Below are positions 35,115 through 41,879 of a DNA stretch of 41,879 bases, one piece after another. A program made the position numbers and the translations under genes. The stretch is taken from NCBI GenBank assembly GCA_034002745.1, contig JAVEZY010000022.1, forward strand, positions 1 through 41,879. Reading direction: 5' to 3'. The notes under the pieces were generated by a model. It saw only the letters and a program-made list of their open reading frames with translations. It did no database searches and had not been told where the DNA came from. This DNA comes from JAITWN01 sp034002745. GTDB taxonomy: Bacteria; Pseudomonadota; Gammaproteobacteria; SZUA-140. How positions within the stretch are numbered: the stretch's first letter is position 1; every line of letters begins with the position of its first letter.

Positions 35115-36296
35115 ATGGCGACGGGCGGCGCACCACGGCGCGATGGTCCCCTGGCGCTGTCGGCGCTGTTCGACGATGCGCTGCAGAACCTGGCGAAGGC
35201 GCAAGGCACGGCGCCAGCCGGCGACGGTTTCCTGTACAGCGGCAATCGCCATGAAAGCGTGCCGCGAGCGCTGTTCCTCGACCGGCGCCTGACGCCGCTG
35301 GAGCGCAACGCCTGGCAGGTCTTCCGCCTGCAGCTCAACGACGACGGTGTGACGGCCTTTCCGACCTATGACCAGCTTCGGCCTTACCTGGCCTCAATGC
35401 CGTGCGGGGCGCAGGCCTCGCACGAGACCGTCGCGCGCGCCTTGACGCTGCTGCGCCTGACGCGCTGGCTCAGCCTGGTGCGCCGCCGCCGCGATCCCAA
35501 GACTGGCCGCATCCTGGGCAACCTCTATGTCCTGCACGACGAACCGCTGACGCCCTTCGAAGCGATGCAGCTCGACCCCGACTATCTGGGTCTGGTGAGC
35601 CAGGCGCTCACCCATGCCGCCAAGGCGGTGCAGATCGTCGGCATGCACACGCTGAAGGAGATCGCCGAAGATCCGCTGCTCAGCGGCCGCACACTGCCGA
35701 CGCGCTTGCAGGTGCTGGCCCAGCACGTGGCCCGGCATGGCTGGGCGACGCCAAGTTATCCACAGATGGGTGTCGACCACGAATCCGAAGAAGGCAAAGA
35801 TGGCCTGCTTCGGAATGCAGAACGCCCGTCTTCGGAATCCGAAGTGGGGCCGAAACCCGCGCCGGATGGCTCTCTTCGGAATCCGAAGGAGGACCGTACA
35901 GTACGTAAGGATCGTATTGATGAAGTACGTACAGTACCGCGCGCGAAGACGCTGCAGAACCTGCGACTGCCCGAGCGATTCCTGCGCTTGAAGGAAGAGC
36001 AGCAGGCTGGTGCGATGATCGCTTTGCAGCAGATGGAGGAGACCCAGCGGCAGGCGGTGCTCGACGAGTGGGCAGCGCGCTGCCGCGGCAGCACGGTGCG
36101 CAATCCGGCCGGCTATCTGTTCGGCATCATCCAGAAGGCGATCCGTGGGGAGTTCAAGGCCTGGGCGGTCGAAGACGGACCGCCATCGCCTCAACCCGCA
36201 GCGCCGGCGCCATCGCCCCCCGCTTCCCGTGCCGCTGACCCCGAGGTTGCGCGTACCTACTTGGCGCGGTTGCGGTCGATCCTGCATGATCCCTGA
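35115..36296 (+). CDS. STY4528 family ICE replication protein
   Basis: A 393-residue protein of the STY4528 pathogenicity-island replication family. The N-terminal part (LTPLERNAWQVFRLQL, ASHETVARALTLLRLTRWL) is a winged-helix module as in plasmid/phage initiators; the C-terminal part (LPERFLRLKEEQQAGAMI) is helical. Residues 214-275 form a low-complexity charged linker whose DNA carries a DnaA box, repeated CTTCGGAATCCGAAG palindromes and repeated CGTACAGTAC, as if an origin were embedded. The ATG follows the DUF2857 stop by 3 bp. Probably initiates replication of the excised element. Confidence 0.83.
   Translation: MATGGAPRRDGPLALSALFDDALQNLAKAQGTAPAGDGFLYSGNRHESVPRALFLDRRLTPLERNAWQVFRLQLNDDGVTAFPTYDQLRPYLASMPCGAQASHETVARALTLLRLTRWLSLVRRRRDPKTGRILGNLYVLHDEPLTPFEAMQLDPDYLGLVSQALTHAAKAVQIVGMHTLKEIAEDPLLSGRTLPTRLQVLAQHVARHGWATPSYPQMGVDHESEEGKDGLLRNAERPSSESEVGPKPAPDGSLRNPKEDRTVRKDRIDEVRTVPRAKTLQNLRLPERFLRLKEEQQAGAMIALQQMEETQRQAVLDEWAARCRGSTVRNPAGYLFGIIQKAIRGEFKAWAVEDGPPSPQPAAPAPSPPASRAADPEVARTYLARLRSILHDP
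35756..35764 (+). promoter_or_regulatory. perfect DnaA box inside STY4528 gene
   Basis: TTATCCACA matches the strong DnaA-box consensus exactly. It lies at the start of the repeat-rich linker-coding segment. Confidence 0.6.
35781..35937. repeat. iteron-like palindromes and direct repeats, candidate embedded origin
   Basis: CTTCGGAATCCGAAG, a 15-nt perfect palindrome, occurs at 35830-35844 and 35874-35888. Half-copies occur at 35781-35790 (GAATCCGAAG) and 35808-35816 (CTTCGGAAT). CGTACAGTAC occurs at 35895-35904 and 35928-35937, 33 bp apart. All fall within the linker-coding part of the replication gene, just after a DnaA box. Confidence 0.55.
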
Positions 36297-36299
36297 GCG

Positions 36300-36347
36300 G
36301 CCGGGCTATCCCCGGGGGATAGCTGGGACGGGCAGCCTTCCGGCGCG
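36300..36347. repeat. direct repeat left of TA cassette, with palindrome copy 1
   Basis: About 48 bp beginning GCCGGGC, directly after the STY4528 stop. It contains GCTATCCCC-G-GGGGATAGC (36305-36323) and continues TGGGACGGGCAGCCTTCC. It recurs at 37089-37139 with few mismatches and a 3-bp insertion. Confidence 0.7.
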
Positions 36348-36449
36348 CGCCGACGTTCATGCCGCCCCGTGACCAGCAACATGCTCCCTGCGGATGGCCG
36401 AAGCACCACGTTGGCGCACAGGCTTGGAGCACTGGCTTGGAGCTTGTGC

Positions 36450-36480
36450 GTGTATTCGTTCTTGTTTATATTGAATACAC
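36450..36480. promoter_or_regulatory. inverted repeat operator before parD-like gene
   Basis: GTGTATTC (36450-36457) and GAATACAC (36473-36480) are exact complements spaced by an AT-rich 15 bp. The spacer includes TTTATATT, a possible -10. Antitoxins of the ParD/CopG type usually bind such repeats to autorepress. It lies 22 bp before the antitoxin start. Confidence 0.6.
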
Positions 36481-36502
36481 TAGGCAGCCAGAGGACCGAG
36501 CC

Positions 36503-36763
36503 ATGGCCCGAACGACCACCACGACGATGACGGTTCGCCTCAGCGGCCCCCTCAGCGATTTCGTCGCCGCCAACGTAGGCGAACACGGCGCCTACGAGAA
36601 CGTCAGCGAATATGTGCGGGACTTGATCCGCCGCGACAAGGAGCGCACGGAGAAGGAGGCGTTCGAGCGACTCAGGGCGGAGCTGGCCCACGCCTTTGCC
36701 GCGCCGGAATCGGCGTACAAGCCGCTGACGGCAGCCGATGTGATCGCGCGCAACCGGACCTGA
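36503..36763 (+). CDS. ParD/CopG-type antitoxin
   Basis: An 86-residue protein. The N-terminal ribbon-helix-helix segment TTTMTVRLSGPLSDFVAANV, then GAYENVSEYVRDLIRRDKER is typical of ParD antitoxins; the C-terminal part (AESAYKPLTAADVIAR region) would bind the toxin. Start ATG 36503 follows AGAGGACCGAGCC; the frame is open further upstream but without a site. It lies 4 bp before the toxin gene. Confidence 0.87.
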   Translation: MARTTTTTMTVRLSGPLSDFVAANVGEHGAYENVSEYVRDLIRRDKERTEKEAFERLRAELAHAFAAPESAYKPLTAADVIARNRT

Positions 36764-36767
36764 CGGC

Positions 36768-37088
36768 GTGTCCGGGGTCCAGATCCGCGTCCAGGAGGCG
36801 GCGTCCTGGCGGCTCGACGAGATCTATCGCTACACCCGGGATCGCTGGGGCACGCAGCAGGCCGACCGCTACATCACCGGCCTGTTCGAGGCCATCGACG
36901 GCATCGCGACCCACCACACGCCATCGCGGCCCATTCCGGCCGAGTTCGGCATCGATGGCTACTTCTTCCGCTACGAGCGGCACTTCGTCTATTGGCGGTG
37001 GCTCTCGAACGGCGACATCGGCGTCGTGACGATCCTGCACGAGCGGATGCACCAGATCGATCGTTTCCGGGAAGATTTCGGCTTGTGA
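36768..37088 (+). CDS. RelE/ParE family toxin
   Basis: A 106-residue ParE-like toxin: VQEAASWRLDEIYRYTRDRW (N-terminal helical hairpin), GYFFRYERHFVYWRW and VTILHERMHQIDRFREDF are the family blocks. The start is GTG 36768. It works with the preceding antitoxin as an addiction module of the ICE. The pair is bracketed by direct repeats (36300-36347 and 37089-37139), which suggests it was inserted as a cassette. Confidence 0.85.
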   Translation: MSGVQIRVQEAASWRLDEIYRYTRDRWGTQQADRYITGLFEAIDGIATHHTPSRPIPAEFGIDGYFFRYERHFVYWRWLSNGDIGVVTILHERMHQIDRFREDFGL

Positions 37089-37139
37089 GCCGGGCAGCCA
37101 TCCCCGGGGGATAGCTGGGACAGGCGGCCTTCCAGCGCG
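37089..37139. repeat. direct repeat right of TA cassette, with palindrome copy 2
   Basis: Repeats the sequence after the STY4528 gene: GCCGGGC, a 3-bp insertion, CATCCCCGGGGGATAGCTGG and then GACAGGCGGCCTTCCAGCGC. The palindrome (37097-37115) has one mismatch in the left arm. It begins right after the toxin stop codon. Confidence 0.7.
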
Positions 37140-37235
37140 AACAAACCCGGCAAGCGCCGAGTGCAGCTTGTTCACTGACGGCCTTCCGGCCGATGCCGAT
37201 GCTGGCGACTCGTTCATTTACAGCGAGTCGTCTCC

Positions 37236-38006
37236 ATGGCCAACGAACCCCTGCAACTGAATCTCGGATCGCTGCGCAGCGCGATGTCGCTGACGCTGCA
37301 CACCCACCATGCTTCACGCATCTGGCACGGCCGCGCGCCGGTCGACGGGCGCCCCGGCATCGTCGGTCTCAACGGCTACATCAGCGTGATGAACAAGATG
37401 AAGCGCGGCGCCGAGCAGGACGATCCCTACTCGGACTGGTGGATGCTGCGCATCGAGGACAAGCTGGCTGATACGAAGGTCCGCCTGCAGGCCCTGCGTG
37501 AGCAAGTCGAGCAGGTGCTCGCGGACGTCCCTCCTGCGCTCAGCCTCGGCGAGAACCTGAACGTGCAGCCGGTGAAACTGCCGCTGTTCGTCAATGCCCA
37601 GCTCGGCTTTGCCGCCGTTTTTCTGCTGGCCGACTACGACGACCTGGCGCGCAAGCTGATCCTGGCGCACCACACGGCGCTGATCGACCGCAGCACACTG
37701 GAGCGCTGGCTCAACGACGGCGCGCATGCGCTGCGCAGCCTGTTCTCCCTGGCCCAGCAGTACCGCTATTCCGGCACGACCCGCGACGACTTCGCGGCGA
37801 AGAACGCTGTGGCGCGGGCGGCGCTGGAGAAGTTCGGCGAGCTGCCGCAGGACGTGCTCGAAGGCACGCGCCGTTCGCGCTTTGCGCCGCCCATCACACG
37901 ACGGGGAAGCCGCCCCGAGGCACGGGCCGCGGACGCCTCGGAGTCAAGCTTCTCCGATGGCGCAGCCGACACCGCGGCGCAAGATGATGGGGGAACCCAA
38001 GCATGA
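37236..38006 (+). CDS. TIGR03761/PFL_4669 family ICE protein
   Basis: A 256-residue ICE core protein of the PFL_4669 (TIGR03761) family, recognisable by HHASRIWHGRAPVDGRPGIV near 24-43, GYISVMNKMKRGAEQDDPY and NEQLG-like FVNAQLGFAAVFLLADYDDL. The ribosome site is weak (AGCGAG). It overlaps the next gene by ATGA (38003-38006). Its molecular role is not known; it always sits between the replication gene and DUF3158/ssb/topB. Confidence 0.82.
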   Translation: MANEPLQLNLGSLRSAMSLTLHTHHASRIWHGRAPVDGRPGIVGLNGYISVMNKMKRGAEQDDPYSDWWMLRIEDKLADTKVRLQALREQVEQVLADVPPALSLGENLNVQPVKLPLFVNAQLGFAAVFLLADYDDLARKLILAHHTALIDRSTLERWLNDGAHALRSLFSLAQQYRYSGTTRDDFAAKNAVARAALEKFGELPQDVLEGTRRSRFAPPITRRGSRPEARAADASESSFSDGAADTAAQDDGGTQA

Positions 38007-38551
38007 CCGCGGCGGCGTCTTCCGGCCGTCCGGCGCGCTTCAGTCCGCTGGGACAGGCGGACTTCCAGAGGTTGGAACACGCAGGCTACCTAAAGGGCCT
38101 TTTACAGCCTTTTAAAGGTAAAGGGAGTCTGGAGACCTGGGCCAGCCAGTGCATGGTGCTGCGCGACGAGCTGATCGGCCTGGCGCAGCGGCAGGTGTTG
38201 CCACAGGCGCGGGCCTACCCATTCAACCTGCTCGATGTGCAACTGGCCCAGCAGACGACTGGCGCAGGGACGACCTTTCTGCGCTGGCGCAACCTCGACC
38301 GTTCGGCCATGGGCGTCGCCTTGTGGGCGTCGCTCCTCGATCGCTCCGCGACACCGGCTTCGCTGATCGACGACCTGTATGTGATCGAACTGCAGCGCAT
38401 CGCGCTGAACATGCAGATCAGCCTGACCCACAGCATCGCCCGCCTCGCACTGGAATGCGCCAGCAGGATGGCGCAAGCCGAGGCGACCTATCTGCGGCGT
38501 GTCCACGGGCACGTCGCGTCCATTCCCACTACCCCCAAGGAGTCACCATGA
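38003..38551 (+). CDS. DUF3158 family ICE protein
   Basis: A 182-residue protein of the DUF3158 group, by position and by blocks such as LEHAGYLKGLLQPFKGKGSL and TTFLRWRNLDRSAMGVALW. Coupled by ATGA overlaps to both the preceding gene and ssb, so the three are almost certainly translated from one message. Function unknown; context suggests DNA replication or maintenance. Confidence 0.8.
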   Translation: MTAAASSGRPARFSPLGQADFQRLEHAGYLKGLLQPFKGKGSLETWASQCMVLRDELIGLAQRQVLPQARAYPFNLLDVQLAQQTTGAGTTFLRWRNLDRSAMGVALWASLLDRSATPASLIDDLYVIELQRIALNMQISLTHSIARLALECASRMAQAEATYLRRVHGHVASIPTTPKESP

Positions 38552-38931
38552 GCACCCACTTCGTCGGCGAGGGCAACATCGGCTCTGCGCCGGAGTACCG
38601 CGAATTCCCCAACGGCAACGACGAGCCGCGCAGGCTGCTGCGCCTGAACGTCTATTTCGACAACCCCATCCCGAAGAAGGATGGCGAGTACGAGGACCGC
38701 GGCGGCTTCTGGGCGCCCGTGGAGCTGTGGCATCGCGATGCCGAGCGCTGGCAGTCGCTGTACCAGAAGGGCATGCGCGTACTGGTCGAAGGCCGGACCG
38801 TGCGCGACGAATGGGAGGACGCGGACGAGAACGAGCGGGTGACCTTCAAGATCGAGGCTCGCCGCGTCGGCATCCTGCCGTATCGCGTCGAGGCGGTGAC
38901 GCTCGGCACCAAGCCAACCGGGGGCCCGTGA
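38548..38931 (+). CDS. ssb: single-stranded DNA-binding protein
   Basis: A 127-residue OB-fold protein starting MSTHFVGEGNIGSAPEYREF at ATG 38548, preceded by AAGGAGTCACC and overlapping the DUF3158 stop. GNIGSAPEYREF, RLNVYFDNP, VLVEGRTVRDEW and VTFKIEARRVGIL are the SSB strands. It lacks the long Gly/Pro tail and acidic DDDIPF-like tip of chromosomal SSB, as usual for ICE copies. Likely protects single strands during transfer and replication. Confidence 0.87.
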   Translation: MSTHFVGEGNIGSAPEYREFPNGNDEPRRLLRLNVYFDNPIPKKDGEYEDRGGFWAPVELWHRDAERWQSLYQKGMRVLVEGRTVRDEWEDADENERVTFKIEARRVGILPYRVEAVTLGTKPTGGP

Positions 38932-38983
38932 CCATGCACCGCGGGCGGCTGTAGCAACCGTCATACGCCCGCGATGCACCAGC

Positions 38984-39006
38984 GAGCTATCCCCAGGGGA
39001 TAGCTC
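38984..39006. repeat. palindrome copy 3 upstream of topB
   Basis: GAGCTATCCCC-A-GGGGATAGCTC, 11-bp perfect arms, in the 282-bp gap between ssb and topB. Same core as 36305-36323 and 37097-37115. Confidence 0.7.
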
Positions 39007-39213
39007 CAAGGTCGTCCACAGCGTTCCAGCCGCCCTCCCGAAACGACGCTCTTGCTGTGCCGGCTCCTGCGGTCTATGCGCACCGCTGCGGCAACGGACC
39101 GCCTGCCGATCACAAAGCGGTGTCTGCATCAATCGGCTTCCTTGCTGCCGGCATCTCCTGGCCCCGCCAAGCTGACGCTCATCCGATGAACCGCACATTT
39201 CCAAGGAGGCTTC

Positions 39214-41229
39214 ATGCGCGTGTTCCTGTGCGAGAAGCCGTCCCAGGGCAAGGACATCGCCCGTGTGCTGGGTGCCGGTCAACGCGGCAACGGCTGCTAC
39301 AGCGGCGCGGGTGTCGTCGTGACCTGGTGCATCGGTCATCTGGTGGAGGCGGTTCCGCCCGAAGGCTACGGCGAGCAATACAAGCGCTGGGCCATCGAGC
39401 AACTGCCCATTCTTCCTGAGCGTTGGCGTGTCGAGCCCAAGGCGGCGACCGCAGCGCAATTCAAGGTCGTGCAGCAGCTCGTCGCCAAGGCGGGCGAGCT
39501 GGTGATTGCGACCGACGCCGACCGCGAGGGCGAGATGATCGCCCGCGAGATCATCGAGCTATGCGGCTACCGCGGGCCGATTCAGCGCCTGTGGCTGTCG
39601 GCGCTCAACGATGCGTCGATCCGCAAGGCGCTGGGTGCGCTCAAGCCGTCCGCCGAGACGCTGCCGCTGTATTTCTCCGCACTCGCCCGATCGCGCGCCG
39701 ACTGGCTGATCGGGATGAACCTGAGCCGCTTGTTCACACTGCTGGGGCGCCAGGCCGGCTATAGCGGCGTGCTGTCGGTGGGGCGCGTGCAGACGCCGAC
39801 GCTGAAGTTGGTCGTGGACCGCGATCGCGAGATCGCGCGCTTCGTCTGCGTACCGTTCTGGGCCATCGAGGTTGCGCTATCGCATGCAGGCCAGCCCTTC
39901 GTCGCAAGCTGGACGCCGCCGCAAGGCAGCACCGACGATGCGGGCCGCTGCCTGCAACAGCCGGTGGCGCAGCAGGCCGCCGAGCGCCTGCGCACGGCCG
40001 GCTCCGCCCAGGTGCTGTCGGTAGAAACCGAGCGCGTTCGCGAAGGGCCGCCGCTGCCGTTCGACCTGGGCACGCTGCAGGAGGTGTGCTCCAAGCAGTT
40101 GGGCCTCGACGTGCAGGAGACGCTGGACATTGCCCAGGCGCTGTACGAGACGCACAAGGCGACAACGTATCCGCGCTCGGATTCGGGCTACCTGCCCGAG
40201 AGCATGCTGGCTGAGGTACCGACCGTACTCGACAGCCTGGTCAAGACCGACCCCAGCCTGCGGCCGCTGATCGAGCGCCTGGATCGCCAACAGCGCTCGC
40301 GTGCATGGAACGACGGCAAGGTGTCGGCTCACCACGGCATCATCCCGACGCTGGAGCCCGCCAACCTGTCGGCCATGAACGAGAAGGAACTGGCCGTCTA
40401 CCGGCTGATCCGCGCTCATTACCTCGCGCAGTTCCTCCCGCACCATGAGTTCGACCGGACGGTAGCGCAGTTCTCGTGCGGCAGTCAGTCGCTGGCGGCC
40501 GTGGGCAAGCAGATCGCCGTCACCGGCTGGCGCGAGGTGCTGGCGACGCCGGGGCCGGACGATGCCGATGGCGAGGATGCGCAGCGCAGCCAGGTGCTGC
40601 CCGCCCTGCATGCGGGCCTGTCCTGCCCGGTCGGAAAGGTGGATCTCAAGGCGCTGAAGACGCTGCCGCCCAAACCCTACACGCAGGGCGAGCTGATCAA
40701 GGCCATGAAGACCGTCGCCAAGTTCGTGACCGACCCGCGCCTGAAACAGAAGCTGCGAGATACCACCGGCATCGGCACCGAGGCGACACGCGCCAACATC
40801 ATCAACGGTCTGATCGGTCGCGGCTACCTGGTCAAGAAAGGCCGCGCCGTCCGCGCTTCCGACGCGGCATTCACGCTCATCGACGCGGTGCCCTCGGCCA
40901 TCGCCGACCCCGGCACCACGGCGGTGTGGGAGCAGGCGCTGGACATGATCGAGGCCGGCCAGATGGCGCTGGACACCTTCATCGAGAAGCAGTCCGTGTG
41001 GGTCGGCCAGCTCGTGCAGCAGTACCGCGGCGCGACGCTCTCGCTCAAGCTGCCGCCGGCGCCGGCCTGCCCGCAGTGCGGCGCACCGATGCAGCAGCGC
41101 AAGGGCAAGAGCGGCGCGTTCTGGTCCTGCTCGCGCTACCCGGACTGCAAGGGTACGTTGCCGATCGAGTCCCCGACGGGCCGGCGCAGCGCACCGCGCA
41201 AGCGGCGCGCTGCCTCCAAGGCGTCCTGA
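39214..41229 (+). CDS. topB: DNA topoisomerase III
   Basis: A 671-residue type IA topoisomerase. Toprim: FLCEKPSQGKDIARVLG with the catalytic Glu, and ATDADREGEMIAREI (D101, D103, E105). Active-site tyrosine Y319 in ATTYPRSDSGYLPE. A C-terminal zinc ribbon has C619, C622, C639 and C645 (CPQC, then SCSRYPDC), and a basic tail follows. Start ATG 39214 follows AAGGAGGCTTC. ICE-type TopB decatenates replicating or transferring element DNA. Length and domain order are normal. Confidence 0.93.
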   Translation: MRVFLCEKPSQGKDIARVLGAGQRGNGCYSGAGVVVTWCIGHLVEAVPPEGYGEQYKRWAIEQLPILPERWRVEPKAATAAQFKVVQQLVAKAGELVIATDADREGEMIAREIIELCGYRGPIQRLWLSALNDASIRKALGALKPSAETLPLYFSALARSRADWLIGMNLSRLFTLLGRQAGYSGVLSVGRVQTPTLKLVVDRDREIARFVCVPFWAIEVALSHAGQPFVASWTPPQGSTDDAGRCLQQPVAQQAAERLRTAGSAQVLSVETERVREGPPLPFDLGTLQEVCSKQLGLDVQETLDIAQALYETHKATTYPRSDSGYLPESMLAEVPTVLDSLVKTDPSLRPLIERLDRQQRSRAWNDGKVSAHHGIIPTLEPANLSAMNEKELAVYRLIRAHYLAQFLPHHEFDRTVAQFSCGSQSLAAVGKQIAVTGWREVLATPGPDDADGEDAQRSQVLPALHAGLSCPVGKVDLKALKTLPPKPYTQGELIKAMKTVAKFVTDPRLKQKLRDTTGIGTEATRANIINGLIGRGYLVKKGRAVRASDAAFTLIDAVPSAIADPGTTAVWEQALDMIEAGQMALDTFIEKQSVWVGQLVQQYRGATLSLKLPPAPACPQCGAPMQQRKGKSGAFWSCSRYPDCKGTLPIESPTGRRSAPRKRRAASKAS

Positions 41230-41879
41230 TCCTCGCTTCCCCCTGCCGCGCCGGCCCTTCACTGGCGGCGAGGCAAACGTCCCGCACCGCGCGGGACTCC
41301 AAAGCGCGCGTCTCCTTCTGCAACGGTGTGCGCGCCCCGTCTGCCCGCCATCGGGCGACGGGGCGAGAAGGTCATTGCTCCCACGAATCGCGCCCGCCGC
41401 CATTCCCTTGATCGGTGTGCCTCGCCTCGGTTATAAGGGGCTTCCTGACGCCTTGCCGCCGCGCGAGCCGTGAGGAGGCCCCTTGGGCCGAGGGTATTCC
41501 GTGCCGGTGCCCGCCGGCGGAACAACGGGCTCCCTTTGTGTGTGGATGCACGCCAGAGGATTCCGGCCCCAGCCACGAAACGGGCCGGGTGCGATTGCTG
41601 ACGCAGCGAACGGCTTTGACGACGGCCCGCGCTGACGCAGCCCACAGGTGGTCTTCCTTTCTCTTCAGCCGAAGGCCCGCGTGGCCTTCGGTGCCCTGGT
41701 CTTTGCCCTGTCTCGTGACGCCGGCCATTGCCTAAAGCGGGCCGTCCGCGAATCGGTTTTCCCTGCGACGGCAGCCATGCTTCGCGCCCATCCTCACGCC
41801 ATGCGTTGCTGACAGTCGTCAGCGGCATGCCCTGGCAGTCCCGGTCTTCAAGACTGCAACGCGGTTCGCCGCGTTGACC
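41230..41879. ncRNA. structure-rich non-coding stretch downstream of topB (candidate RNA)
   Basis: No supportable gene. Strong hairpins: GTCCCGC/GCGGGAC (41279-41297); GCCCCGTC-T-GCCCG with complement (41334-41364, 13 bp and one bulged T); GCTGAC/GTCAGC (41808-41823); and CAACGCGG-TTCG-CCGCGTTG (41857-41876), an 8-bp stem with a UUCG tetraloop. None is followed by a T-run within the window. A structured RNA or regulatory leader is possible; the window ends before the next gene. Confidence 0.35.

Noticed and set aside
39877..41403. 508-codon open frame on the minus strand
   Set aside because: Antisense to topB; low-complexity Arg/Gln/Leu-rich translation without motifs or a ribosome site.
1..41879. 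CRISPR array, rRNA, complete tRNA, intact insertion sequence
   Set aside because: Looked for regularly spaced repeats, cloverleaf patterns and transposase genes with terminal repeats; none found by eye.

Overview
The window looks like a piece of a betaproteobacterial chromosome of the Aromatoleum/Azoarcus/Thauera kind. The reasons are a PabA/TrpG-type glutamine amidotransferase start at the left edge, a five-subunit acetophenone-carboxylase-type operon, and a high-GC integrative and conjugative element (ICE) core of the ICEclc/PAGI-2/PFGI-1 family on the right. The taxonomic call is an inference from gene content only.

Left part (1-13.5 kb, genes on the minus strand): the 5' end of trpG; a decayed ETF-ubiquinone oxidoreductase gene; an acetoacetyl-CoA-synthetase-type ligase; a rho-independent terminator; a decayed 3' end of etfA; and an NADP-dependent medium-chain oxidoreductase. 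Next comes a five-gene envelope operon transcribed right to left: RND (MMPL) transporter, Tat-exported DUF1329 protein, YCF48-type beta-propeller, DUF1302 outer-membrane protein and a second Tat-exported DUF1329 protein. This set is probably a trans-envelope system for a hydrophobic substrate or intermediate.

Middle part (14.5-29.9 kb): a large MalT-like (LAL) LuxR regulator diverges from a plus-strand catabolic operon, apcA-apcB-apcC-apcD-apcE-ligase-thiolase. Read together, these encode ATP-dependent carboxylation of an aryl (or other) methyl ketone to a beta-keto acid, CoA activation, and thiolytic cleavage to acyl-CoA plus acetyl-CoA (acetophenone -> benzoylacetate -> benzoylacetyl-CoA -> benzoyl-CoA in the best-known case). 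No enzyme that makes the ketone is present, so the true substrate is open. A 16-bp dyad, CYACY-N6-GGTRG with an upstream A-run, occurs once before each of three transcription units (ketone operon, RND operon, oxidoreductase), always with the A-run on the gene-distal side. It is a good candidate for the shared operator of this regulon. A LysR regulator follows.

Right part (30.6-41.9 kb, plus strand): the conserved ICE maintenance end. In order: an ICE-conserved protein, alpA, parA, a HicA-like small ORF in the position of ICEclc shi, parB, DUF2857, STY4528 replication protein, a ParD/ParE toxin-antitoxin cassette, TIGR03761, DUF3158, ssb and topB, then a structured non-coding stretch. Three things stand out: a perfect DnaA box with palindromic and direct repeats inside the linker-coding part of the STY4528 gene (possible embedded origin); a GCTATCCCC-N-GGGGATAGC palindrome repeated in three intergenic gaps; and about 48-bp direct repeats flanking the toxin-antitoxin cassette.
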